Shown here in pieces: positions 1-11,455 of a stretch of DNA of 64,000 nucleotides; within the stretch, counting starts at the first letter, position 1; every line of letters starts with the position of its first letter. The position numbers and the translations under genes were made by a program. The stretch spans positions 6,759,722 through 6,823,721 of the forward strand of contig JASFXZ010000032.1 in the NCBI GenBank assembly GCA_032209605.1. Direction: 5' to 3'. The DNA is from Mactromeris polynyma (taxonomy: Eukaryota > Mollusca > Bivalvia > Venerida > Mactridae). The notes under the pieces are model-generated. The model was given only the letters and a program-made list of their open reading frames with translations, was not told the DNA's origin and made no database searches.

Positions 1-566
1 GGCACGTTAAATTGAAATGGGATATGCAAAACCATTTTTTATTCAAAACAAAATTTCTGACCCCATGAATTCGAATGAACGAGATTCGACTTATTTTACA
101 TCGGTTGTGAAAAAAGTTCTTATGACTCGTACTAATCACTCTTGGTGACTGTTTCCATGGTTACAAACCAGTACTGGCACTTTTCATGGATTGTGAAGTT
201 CATGATCAAATGAAAGACCTTTACAAACTTCTGCTTCCCAAGCTCCTCCATTCCCTCACAATTATTGATTAATTGGTAATCATACGTTTAACACATGTAC
301 ATATCTGCAAATTATGTTTAAAGGTATGTAGTCCCGATTGTCTGTCAAAATCTGCTATCCGGACCTATGCACCAAGATAGCACGAACATAAGAAATACCT
401 GTATCAGACGTGTGTGTTGCAGTACAAGGAATCTTGGAGAAAAAGTTATAACGCAGTGTTTTTGAGTGCATCTGTATGAAGGCATTACCAAGCTGTTTTC
501 TGATATACCTGATATCTACCTTTAAACTAAATGAATAATATTGTTCAAAAAATAATTCACCAGCAC

Positions 567-3500
567 CTTTCAGTTCCGTTGTGTTGACTGGTTGTCCTGT
601 GGATGTTCCTGTGACAATAACGCCGTCACTCAGAAAGAACTCGGCAGCGTGTGCAGTGTCTTCAATGCTAACATCTTGCGTAATACTGTGAGAACTAAAA
701 AGAAGTCATACATAGTTTATATAGGAGACAGAATTCAAGGACTTTCTCAAGGACTGTTTTTCAATTTCAAGGACTACTTCTTTTTTTGTTTCCTAAAGTT
801 AACAAAAATGGCAAAAGGTCGAGATTTTCTTTGAAAATCCCCAAAAAACGCACACGAAAATGTGGAAATCATCTGATGTCAAAAGTCGCCAAATGAGTGT
901 TCCCCTCCCCCCAGTGGAGCAAAACGTTGATTGGTGAACAGCATTAAAGTGTTGATATACCTTGTTAACTACATAAATACGAGTGTAAGCTATGTATTAT
1001 CAGCAATATTACTGCATTCAAAATATATACTATTGATTCAAAAGTAGTTGAGAATACCATTAATGTGTACACAATGTCCATTGGTCAATATTTTTACAAA
1101 ACATGTTTTCATTGGCTGCTCTATACTTTTAATGTTATAGAATTCCAACAGCAACCAATGAAACTTCTCCCTTGGGGAGATGCAGATGTCTGCTGTTGTT
1201 AAGAGGTTGTTGCTATAGAAAGGTTAAATTTGTGGTAAATTATTACTACTAGAAATGTGATTATGTTGTTGAAGAGAAGCTGTCACTTAAGAGGGGACTG
1301 TTCTGGACAGGTTGCCGTTTCCATTGACAACGGAACTCATAAATATAAGTATATGGTACGTAATATAACCTGTGTTTCTTTTTTATGTCGGTGAATATTT
1401 TTACACGATCAGCTCCGATATGTTTACGATATCTCAACAATGGACCGGCACACGCATTCATCAGACCTTCATCAGCAATATGGCTGAACACGAATCCTTC
1501 TGCTCGAATAAAATCCAAGTCTGAAAATGGAAACAAGATCACAGGTGATAACTCGTGAACGATCGTAAGTAAAACCATACATGTACAACAAAGGTCATTT
1601 ATAGCTATTTGAGTATCGTCTACCAGCCAGGGTCCGGAATCGTAAATGTATTTTTTTTTTTTTTTTTTTTTTTTTAATTGCAAATGTTAATCATCACTTT
1701 GCTCTTAGCACTCAATGTTGTAATTGACTCTGCTAAAATCTTGTTTGGGAGAGCAATGTGCTTGATGAGAGCTGAGTATTATTTGTGTCCATTTTCTTAG
1801 AGATTTATGGATGAATCTGTGATTTGAGGGGAAGAATTCATCACGATAATTATACTCATAGTTTTCAGTACAAATATTAAAAGATCAGTAATGAAAACTA
1901 AGAAATTGTTGCATCTTTTTCTGACAGATTAACACCAAGTGAATGTCAGTCAATATTTTATTTACTGGTAACATGTTCCAGAGGAAAAGAAAAGAATACA
2001 TCGGTGTATAAAATCTGTAAAAAGTGAAACTAAGGGAGTTAATCCATACATTCAAATTAAACATGCCAGACAGAGTTATCTTTCTTTTGAGTGCTGATAT
2101 TATTCAAGAAAATTTTCTACGCATGTAAACTGTGATATTCAACCAACATAAAATATAGATAAAATTACTCATGTTTTTACTGGAATAACAATAAAAAATG
2201 CTCCTTTTCTGACAGATCTGCCCAGTAATACATCCATACAATCAATGATAAGACATTTGATTCTCTATCTAGAGTTATGAAATCAGAGCCGTCAAGAACT
2301 TCCTGGAGAAAGGGGGCACAGTGGTAGGTCTGGGAAGGGATGCCAGATCTTTTTTTTTTAAATTGTTAAAATTTAGATTGGTGGTTGTTCTATCAGATAT
2401 TGATTAAACAAAATTAAACAGCAATTATTTATTTAACAGATATACAGCTGGAGATTGTAAAAGCGTTTTGCTTTTTTAACAAAAAGATATTGCGATCGCA
2501 TCCAACTCAGTCCTATTAGACAGCTTGGGAAATTAACATCAAAGTGAAAGTAATCCGATGTATGAAACACCCGATATGAACACGATCAAATCGCTCATAT
2601 ATAAAAAAATCTTCCACATCAGTAAATTATATATCCGTAAAAGATAAAATGCAGTTATCCAGAAAACCCAACATGAGATATCACTGTTTGCAAGCAGGAA
2701 ACAGTATTTACTCCACATGGTCACTTCATTTTCATATAACCATGAGGTAATTCGAAAACGAAGGGACCATATGAAGCAAATATTCCTTACTGTCAGTAGA
2801 TGGTAATGTCACATGACGTTTTGTTGAAATGACATCACCTAAAGAAGAGGTAGGAAATCGTACAGCGGCGCTCAAATAAAGGAATCCTGCTATCTGCCAG
2901 TATTATTTTAGCACAGTATGGTTAGACAGCAAGTAGAAAGACGGCAAAAAAAGCTTTTTAAATTTTGGCCTCATATCTGCCTGAAAACAATTACCGTATT
3001 CTGCAACATAAAACACCAATAAAAGTTTTAGGATGGATAAAATAATATAAACATAATCATCTCAAGAGAAAACAACACACAATCGTACAGATCAGTTTCT
3101 GTGAATTATTCTTCACCGCAAGGCGATAATACGATTCCAGCATGATTTAACCCATGGATAAACTACACCAGTTTAAATGTTTCGGTAATACTGGTAACAA
3201 CTTCATATCACTGATAAGAAATGATTAAATCAAGCCATAACATAAACATACAGACATTTCAAGCACTTTCAGTTTCATTGTGAAGTTGCAACAGGTTTAA
3301 CACCACTAAATTCAAGTGTTGGACGCAAAACGATTGTAACATACTTTCTGTAAAGGCAAGGTTACGACAGTCTTGCGCCAAACCCTCTCCTGTGAAAAGG
3401 ATATCTAAAATAACTTGAAGATAAAGGAATTAAAGTTTAGATTCAATTATATAAACACCTGAATGCTTGAATTTACTGATGAGACAAACAATGCATTGAT

Positions 3501-6500
3501 TGTCAGGGAAATCTATAATACTGAACGTGACTGAACACTTAGCGAGGTAGGTGGTGTAATGATACTCATTTATGGTGAAACAATTTTATGTACAAGTGCT
3601 TTGTTAACTGATACAAACAACTTATGATGTATGATAAAGCAAACCACAGATATAGTAACATGCATTTCACATGTCCCTGGTATACCTCATTCCTGTGAGA
3701 GCATGCTCATTGGATTAACTGAGTTAGGGAGAGCATGTAATCTGATAAACTGGGTTAGGGGGAGCATGTTGATCTGATAAACTGAGTTAGGGGGAGCATG
3801 TTAATCTGATAAACTGAGTTAGGGGGAGCATGTTGATCTGATAAACTGAGTTAGGGGGAGCATGTAATCTGATAAACTGAGTTAGGGGGAGCATGTAATC
3901 TGATAAACTGAGTTAGGGGGAGCATGTAATCTGATAAACTGAGTTAGGGGGAGCATGTTAATCTGATAAACTGAGTTAGGGGGAGCATGTTGATCTGATA
4001 AACTGAGTTAGGGGGAGCATGTTAATCTGATAAACTGGGCACCGTATTCACTAACATTCCTAAGCCTGAAATTAAGAATAAGACTTCAAATCTTAAATTT
4101 TCTTTTTGGTCCCAGGTTGCTAGTACAGTACAGATTTCAATAAGAGATGGCTAAAGTGTGAAGTGTGTGATAAAAATTATTCAGAAAAAAATTTGTTCAT
4201 TTAGATTTAATGAAAACAGAAGAGAAGTAAATATAAATTTTGCAAATTTAAAAGTCTAAGTCCGAGTGTCAGTCTTAAAATATTAGTGAATACGAGCCCT
4301 GGGTTAGGGAGAGCTGGTTAATCTGATAAACTGGATTATAGAGACTATGTTAGCATGATAAACACAGTAAGCGAAAGCATATTAACTTGATAAATAGAGT
4401 TAAGGAAGGCATCTCAACCTGATAAAAAGAATTAGAAAAAACAACAACTGATAAACAGGATTAGGTTAAACCAAGTTATTGAGCACATGTAAATCTGATA
4501 ACATGTAACTATGCTACCCTTCATTATTGCCTAGGATTACCCTCTTGCACTCTGAATGATTAAGGAGACTTTCCATTCGATCCATAAGGGAGTGCTTGGA
4601 TAGGTCGACCAATGAAATAACGCCTTATATCACCTTCTTCAAGACAATGTGTTTTCTTAACTTCAACTGAAGAGTATCAAAGTGTTACACACAACTTCAT
4701 TCATCAGCAGGTGACTCATCAATATTGATGAGAATGAAACATTGACAGTAAATGTTCCCACCATACATAACGTAGGGATAATGGAATGGTCACCATGGAG
4801 ACCGATGATAAGTTGTAAGCGATGTAGAATTACAAGAAGTTTGTCCCTTTTCAGAATGTAAATTCACGCCTGTCAATCACTTTTTTTTCCATAGTGTTTG
4901 ATATTTTATCAATAATCGAGGATTTTGAAAACAATAAAAATGCTGATACATACAAACTGTACACATTCTTTGCTATCAAGTTCTCCACAGCAATGCACTG
5001 ACTAAATGTCAGCAAAAGGTCATGGACTGACGACATTTCTTGAATATTATACCTTTTTGTAGGATTCTAAATTTAGCAACTTCAGCCCTGCGTTCAGTAA
5101 AGGTGTTTGCGGCTAACGTTTGAAATTTGGTTTCCTGTGTGCAGTGAATGCGATATGGTGGGCCAGGGATACAAAACGATACAGTTTCGTAATGTAAGCA
5201 ACTGTTAGCTGTAACTGAACGCAGGTCATCATTAACCACAGGAGACTGTCACAAGTGGGATATAGATGGGGAGAGACAACCCCCTGTGGTACTAACCTGA
5301 TGCCGCTGCTACAGCCAAGGCTTGCTGGTTCGCCCCCGCTAAGATTTGAACTCCGACGGGCCCAGTATGAAATACGCGCCTCACTGCCGTACATACTCTC
5401 GTCATTACGGACACAACCTCCGGACCAATATCACTGGACTGTAGATATGGTATATCGTGCATGTTCTCCACCAGCACGCCATCCTAGAAAAACAGAATCT
5501 TAATCTCCTAAATCTATAAAATCATAAATACAATGTCAGGAGAGTTTTATTGCTACAATAAATTGTGGCATATTTGTCAATTGAATGCAAGATTTTTGAC
5601 AGATTAATTAAATGTTGTAGGAGGAAAGACTTAAGAGAATTGATTCAAAGCAAGAAAAACATTGATCATCTTTAAATATAATAGTAAGAGTGACGGCTGA
5701 CTCAATATATCAGGGGCTTCATTGGACCCTGGAGTTGACCCTTTGACCCGTAGAATTTCCAAGAGGGTCAATAATTATTGTTCTTGAAATTATAAGTAAT
5801 TTGGCTATAAAATGTTAAAATCCCTTAAAAAAAATATCAATATGACCCTAGAGATTCAGCATCTAGTGGAAACCATGTGTATATGTATATAATATATGAA
5901 AAGCACACATGAAAAATCTGGCAGTTTATTTATTTAATAAAATGATGATGGTATATTTCATTTGCTTCCTTGGCAATGTTCTTGCTAGTGTTAAATTTCA
6001 CGGCTACATTTTGTGAATGTGGTAGTTTTATGTATTTATTAGGGATGTCAATGAATGACATTTTTGGTATTTGAATATATTCAGTCAACCATTCAAACGA
6101 ATATTCAACCATTAAAAACGGGATCAACTATTTGTTTATCATCACCATTTCTGCTTGCATACAAACAAATGTTGTAGTTTTAATATGCTCGATTTGGAGA
6201 AAAGCTTTGTGTAACCAACCATATGACCGCCCCAGCATGTACCTTGGCGGGGAAAAGGTCAACATGCAGATACATCCCTAATTCTTTTAGAGAGAGAGAA
6301 ATAGATAACTGACATGCTTACCGATGTAGCTGACGAGTCTCTGCATACAACATGTACTGTTGTTATTGTAATTAACGCATCTGGATCACGTGAAATGCTT
6401 TGCATTGGCAATATTTGATATTTTTCAGTCAGACAAAAGTAATGGTCAGATTTTACAATCTAAGGCAATTGAAAAATAATCAAAAATTATATTTTTCGGA

Positions 6501-9500
6501 CCCTTATATACAAGGCGGTTAGTGTTTTGCTGTGCATCAGGCACGTTAAATAGGACAAATATGGTATAAAATGATGAAATATATACCACTCCAGCTTCCC
6601 GGTAAAGTCTGGCTTCATACTCGGCTTTCTCCACAATGTTAGACACGGAACCAGTGCAACGTGGGGAACCTGTAAAACATACAAAAATACAGGATAAAAC
6701 AACAATTAACTTTCAGTTTCACCATTATTTAAGGTTCATGTTAAGCGGATTTTGCATATTACAATTCACTGATTGTTTAAGTAAAATAACAATGCAATAT
6801 GGATTATTATATCTCTAAATGTTCATCTGAATGAGCAGATACAGATATATTATTTGTTATTGACAAATTGTGTAATTTAAAAACAAAAATACTTAAAATT
6901 TCAACTATTACTTTTTTTGATCCATAAAACACTATTCTAGGTGATAGAGACAAAAGAAAGTCTTAAACACTTGGATTAACTTTTAAATATCAACAAACAA
7001 AAATGGCAGCGCTCAGTGACAACATTTGAACAAGTTTGACATCAAATTTCTACTTTGTTGATAAAATCTAGAATAAATAAGTTCTCGTACCATCTTACTA
7101 TGATAATGGATAATAATGTTGGTATGACATTAAACTTAAAATGTTTTCGGATAATAAGTTGGATATATTTCTAGTGAAGGACCCTTTTTTACCTGAAATG
7201 TCACTTAATTTTGGCCTATAACAGCTATGGTAGTGCACAAAGGCATAATATTAAACACCCAATTTATTCTTGTTACTCTTATCATTTATATTATGCAACT
7301 GATTTGAGCTAGAATGTATTGAATTCCCAGAAATTTGTGTTGCATTATTTGTAGCAATTGCAATGCCAACCCGCTTGACATGAACCTTAATAATGAATTA
7401 TGATAACCAAACATAACATCACCTAGCATAACCAAACAAAGCATAACCTATCATACCTAACTGTAACATGACGTAGTAAAACCTTACCTAGCACAAAATT
7501 ACACAGAATACCCTGGCATTACCTTACGAAGCATAAGAGACCTAGCATAATGTTACGTAGCATAATAAACCTAGCATAATGTTATGTAACACAATGAACC
7601 TTAATCTATCATACTCAAACCTACAACAACCAAGAACCAAGTAAAAGAAGTTCATACAAGAGCGAAATTGCGCAATAACTTGTGTAACTTTACCCAAAAA
7701 AAACAACAACAACAACAAACATGTTTACATGATTCTTAGAAAACAACAGTTGAATAATCTTCATTTTACTAATTTAGTATCATTAGTGATATACCCTAGC
7801 ATTTCAGGAGCTTAAAAAAGGAAATGTAGGACTTCACATATATATCACTTAACTAAATTGATCAATCAGGCTACCAAAGTGACAAACTGTCTACCACTGT
7901 ATAACAGGTTTGATAATCTGCTAAAACAACAAGTAATGTGTAATAGATATCTCATCTTATCTATCAATGTCTTCTAATATTACCTATCAATATACACATA
8001 TGTTAATCCAGTCCATGTGTTCACAGCTTTGATATTTGATTGGTTCTTCTAAACCAGTAATCGCTCAAGGACTCTAAATGACAGGTGTGAACAGCTGATC
8101 CATATCAAGTAGTCTGGGGCAACATATTGTATATGAAGTCACACACTGTGACAATCTATCCATGTTGATAGATGTATGATAAAAATATGGTAACATCATC
8201 AACAGTGTAGAATACAAGATATATTGGGTTTACTAGAAATTGGAAAAGTGAAACTTGAAATCATGGTGACGGTTGATAATCCTTGGCTTACTTTAGTAAG
8301 GTAAACTTGTATACTCTGTTACTTCTTTCAATCATCAATGTTGTGTTGTTTAGTGAAAAAAAAGAATATATGTACAAGGTTGGATGCAAAAATGTCACAT
8401 TGCTTTGTTTTTTAATCTTCGGAAATCATGTAATATCTGTGACAACAATATATTCTAACAGAAGATTAAGTTGATTGTATAAATTCTGTCTGTTACACTT
8501 CTTAAGCTGCTTGCAGATCATTTTACAATAATATTTATGCAGTAGTCTAATACGCAGGTGATTGTCCTTTATCCCTTCTATAGTGTATATGTATACATTT
8601 ATATAGTATTATACGCACTTCCTGGTTTTAAATATGTCATCAAAACTATGAATGGTGATCGCAAATATTTTAAGAACTGAGGTTTGTGAAGTGCCTGCAA
8701 AGTGGTTATGTCACTTTGTCCCCTTCTCTTGAAGATTTTTTAATCTCAATAAATGGGAGGGTTCTGTCTGAGTTTTTGATCAATTTTAGAAATCAGTCTG
8801 TACTATTTCTTCACTTAAGATAATTCGAAAATATTATTATGGCAAATACACCCAAAGGATAACTGTGCATACTCTGTGGGTGATATGTGCTAGAATATTC
8901 CGGCACTGTGGTATCATAATGAAATTCACAGGGGAGAATTAAACAAGCCTCAGGAAGTTTATAAATACCCATACCCAATCACTCGTAATTAGTTTGCGCA
9001 TCTGCCTAATATATTTTTAATATCCAATTTAATTTGGCAGCAAAAATTTACACAGTTATTCAATAACTGTATTTTAAAATGAATTTAGAATATGATTCAA
9101 GCTTGGAGCCTGGGAGTGCAACTGTTTCTTCGAACATATTGCTTTTTCCTTTTTATACTTACGATTTCAATATTCGTAATTGTTTATGTCTCAAAAATCA
9201 ACTAGTCCCACAGACTGTTCAACTTCTAATGCAAGATAGTCCTGCAGTGATTTAGGTGGACGCAGAACTGGTGGACAAGTATTAGTGTCAAATCCTGTAT
9301 CAAGGATCATGATAAATGTTAAATGGCTATCATAATGCAGGATAGTCCTGCAGTGATTTAGGTTGAGGCAGAACGGGTGGACTAGTGTCAAATCCTGTAT
9401 CAAGGATCATGATAAATGTTAAATCACATATTTTATATACCTATATTCCTTAAGCCATTGTGCTGAAATAAATCTATCTATACTTGACTGGATAACAATG

Positions 9501-10228
9501 TAATTGATGTAAAACATGGCATTTCAGGAAAACTAAGGCAATGTCCAGTTATTGTCCCACGGTCACCTGATGTTGAAATGTGTGTTTGACGTGATGAAAA
9601 TAATGTATTTATTTTCTTCTGTCAATTCATTAAATTAAATATAATTAAAGTATGTATACTCATTTAAAAGAAATCAATTGTTTTCATTCTGTAAAACGCA
9701 TATTTTAACATCAGGTGGGACTATAACCGGACATTTCCCACATTAATGACTGAAGTTATAGCAAACACATAATGCAATACATTTAATAACCATGTGACCG
9801 CTTATCAGCAGTATTCTAATTTCTAGTGACCTAAATTATATTTCGAAGTAGAATGAGGGCAGCTATAAGGGCCATATATCAGCGGAGAACACGTGCTAAC
9901 AGAAGAATACTGTAGCATCAATATTTTTCAGTAATTAATTAACAATTATTGTCTTAGATGAATTGTGTTGTTTGACACTTCATCAGCTTTTCTTTCATAA
10001 ATGTCTTGATTACACACGTGTCGTCTTTGATGGCGCGAGACACATTCAATAATATATCGAAATTGCGGTAAATAAGCGATGTCACACAAGGAAAATTAGT
10101 CATGTCTACCAATTAATATACACTTTAACTCACTGCCAACCTGGAGTCGCTAAAATATGAACCATGCCAATAATATTGCCATTTATTTTCTTGAAAATGT
10201 TCTTGCAAGCTTTCGCCTTTGACTCCAT
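567..10228 (-). CDS. BtpA/SgcQ-family TIM-barrel protein (F13E9.13-like), 3' end outside window
   Basis: Five exons on the minus strand join in phase: 10228-10141, 6669-6587, 5483-5297, 1520-1370 and 694-567, giving 212 codons with no stop. The product starts MESKAKACKNIF and carries the family blocks IIGMVHILATPGSP, VENMHDIPY, GVQILAGANQQALAVAAAS, DFIRAEGFVFSHIADEG, ACAGPLLRYRK, FTDIKKKH and AAEFFLSDGVIVTG. These match the BtpA/SgcQ family (photosystem I biogenesis protein BtpA in cyanobacteria; uncharacterised F13E9.13, mitochondrial-like in invertebrates). Its reaction in animals is not known to me. The last exon, expected to hold a PVLIGSGVT-type block, is not seen and should lie left of position 1. 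The exon 1 donor is ambiguous: CAG|GTTGGC gives the correct phase, whereas the stronger-looking GTGAGT nearby would frameshift. The N-terminus is not an obvious mitochondrial presequence. Intron 3 (about 3.8 kb) holds minisatellite and transposon sequence. Confidence 0.9.
2745..2885. repeat. Family G repeat, copy without insertion
   Basis: AGCAAATATTCCTTACTGTC...GGTAATGTCACATGACG...AAAGAAGAGGTAGGAAATCG plus TACAGCGGCGC aligns to both sides of the insertion in the copy near 51 kb. It serves as its empty site. Confidence 0.75.
3660..4045. repeat. 31-32 bp minisatellite (about 10 copies), in an intron of the BtpA-like gene
   Basis: The unit is GGGGGAGCATGT(T)GATCTGA plus TAAACTGAGTTA, with TGA/TAA variants of the central dinucleotide. 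Degenerate units resume at about 4299-4500 after a short transposon. The TTAGGG string in the unit is incidental to the repeat. Confidence 0.9.
4040..4298. mobile_element. Family A short inverted-repeat element inserted into the minisatellite
   Basis: The ends read CCGTATTCACTAACATT and, inverted, CTCGTATTCACTAATATT, enclosing TAAG...CTGAAA arms. The minisatellite continues on both sides. CTGGG flanks the element at 4035-4039 and 4299-4303, a possible 5-bp target-site duplication. Related copies are at 20459-20802, 34667-35106 and 43645-43792. Confidence 0.75.
5711..5876 (+). mobile_element. Family B MITE, copy 1
   Basis: A diverged copy of the element with consensus ends AGGGGTTCCA. It contains TTGACCCTTTGACCC, TTTGGCTATAAAATG and a GAGATTCAGC...CTAGTGG right end. 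It lies upstream of exon 3 of the BtpA-like gene (minus strand). Confidence 0.75.
9228..9425. repeat. 105-bp direct duplication (BtpA-like gene intron 1)
   Basis: Two copies starting at 9228 and 9333 share TAGTCCTGCAGTGATTTAGG and GTGTCAAATCCTGTATCAAG plus GATCATGATAAATGTTAAAT. Confidence 0.85.
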
Positions 10229-11455
10229 TTTATCCAGTTTGTTTACATTTTGCATGGAGGTGTGGCTTCCGCTTTTCATATATCCAATCAAAATCCAATA
10301 CTTCAGGTTGAAAAGTTCGGACCGCCTGTACGCATGCGCGTTGGATTTTCAATGTTTACACTTTTTGACAAAGGCGACGCAAGCGCTAATGCATTTTGTT
10401 TTTGTAAATTATATACCTTATATTTATGACGCATTATATTTTTCTTATTTTATTTCAAGAGAATAAACTCCAAGCTTCAATTTGGTATGTTACACTATTA
10501 TAATCAACGTTTTCTTAATGGAGATATCTTATTCAAACTTCTCAGACAATATTTTTGGACAATATGTGAGCTTGGTTCCTGATTAAGAAATATTGTCATA
10601 AACAAGTCAGCATCATCAATTGATTCTATAAAAGCATTATTTAGACTTAATTTCGTCCGTGAACGAATAATGATCCTATTTTGTTCTTAATAAAGTTTTT
10701 AAATTTAAAATATCATACCTTCCCGGGAGATTACGTCAAAATTCCAAAATACCGTTTTTACCTAACGAAAGAAAATTAAAAGTTAATTAATGTTATAAAC
10801 TATTACTGATATCAATTATTAAATATATTTGTATATTCTCTGATGTTTGCAATTGATGAAAAAATAAATGATAAAAAGTATAAAAAAAGATCGATGAACT
10901 TCGTAGCGGTACGTGAGTTGGCGGGAGCCTCGATGAGTGGCCCCTCAGTAACACAGCTGATACCACAAAGACTCGTTAGTAGCGCGAATACGTGGGTGTT
11001 GCACTGTTGTCGGTGGAGAATGTTTGCATGAAAATGACTAGAAATTAAAGGAAATTAATAAAAGTGTGTGCTTAAGAGTATTTGGCTTAAATATTTTTGC
11101 ATTAAAAATTAGTTTTTTAACATTTATCTTAATATGGATTAATCGGTTTGATTTAAGATCGTTTATGTTAAGCAATAAGAATCATCAGTTGCATTTGGCT
11201 AAAGATTTGTGTGGGAAAATACAGATAAGTATTTGATTTAAAGAAACACCACTCTCGTCTGTTTGCAGCCAACGACACGTTGCCCCCCGGCGACTTAATC
11301 TTAGTGTGTTTGAACCATTATTGCATTCGAACTGGACAGCGAAAAGGGGTCTAGGAAAACGCGCTAAAGAAGGCATCATGTTATGAAAATCTTCAGAAAT
11401 TTCACGTTTGTCTTTCCATTTTAGCACTCGCCAGAAGACTGGAGTGCGAAACAAG
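10229..11455. promoter_or_regulatory. Divergent 5' region between the BtpA-like gene and cyclin E
   Basis: About 1.2 kb lies between the two start codons, which point away from each other. A CpG-containing stretch at about 10300-10390 holds CGCATGCGCG (10331-10340), close to an NRF-1 site, about 100 bp upstream of the BtpA-like start codon. A second CpG-richer island at about 10890-11030 contains TTGGCGGGAG (from 10918), a good match to an E2F site. It could be the cyclin E promoter or an untranslated first exon. The remainder is AT-rich. Transcription starts cannot be placed from sequence alone. Confidence 0.5.
10918..10927 (+). promoter_or_regulatory. Candidate E2F site upstream of cyclin E
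   Basis: TTGGCGGGAG at this position fits the E2F core (TTSSCGC-like). It lies about 530 bp upstream of the cyclin E start codon in the only GC-richer patch there. Cyclin E is a classic E2F target in animals. A second match, TTTGGCGC, is at 11921-11928 inside intron 3. Binding is inferred, not shown. Confidence 0.4.

Noticed and set aside
100..240. Possible last exon of the BtpA-like gene (minus strand VPVLV and VTMET fragments)
   Set aside because: The two fragments are in different frames, the GSG residues are missing, and a stop precedes them without an acceptor between.
3710..4030. TTAGGG strings suggesting telomeric repeat
   Set aside because: TTAGGG occurs once per 31-32 bp minisatellite unit and never in tandem.
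5255..5503. tRNA/SINE-like GTTCAAATC motif
   Set aside because: The minus strand here is exon 3 of the BtpA-like gene; the motif encodes GVQILAG.
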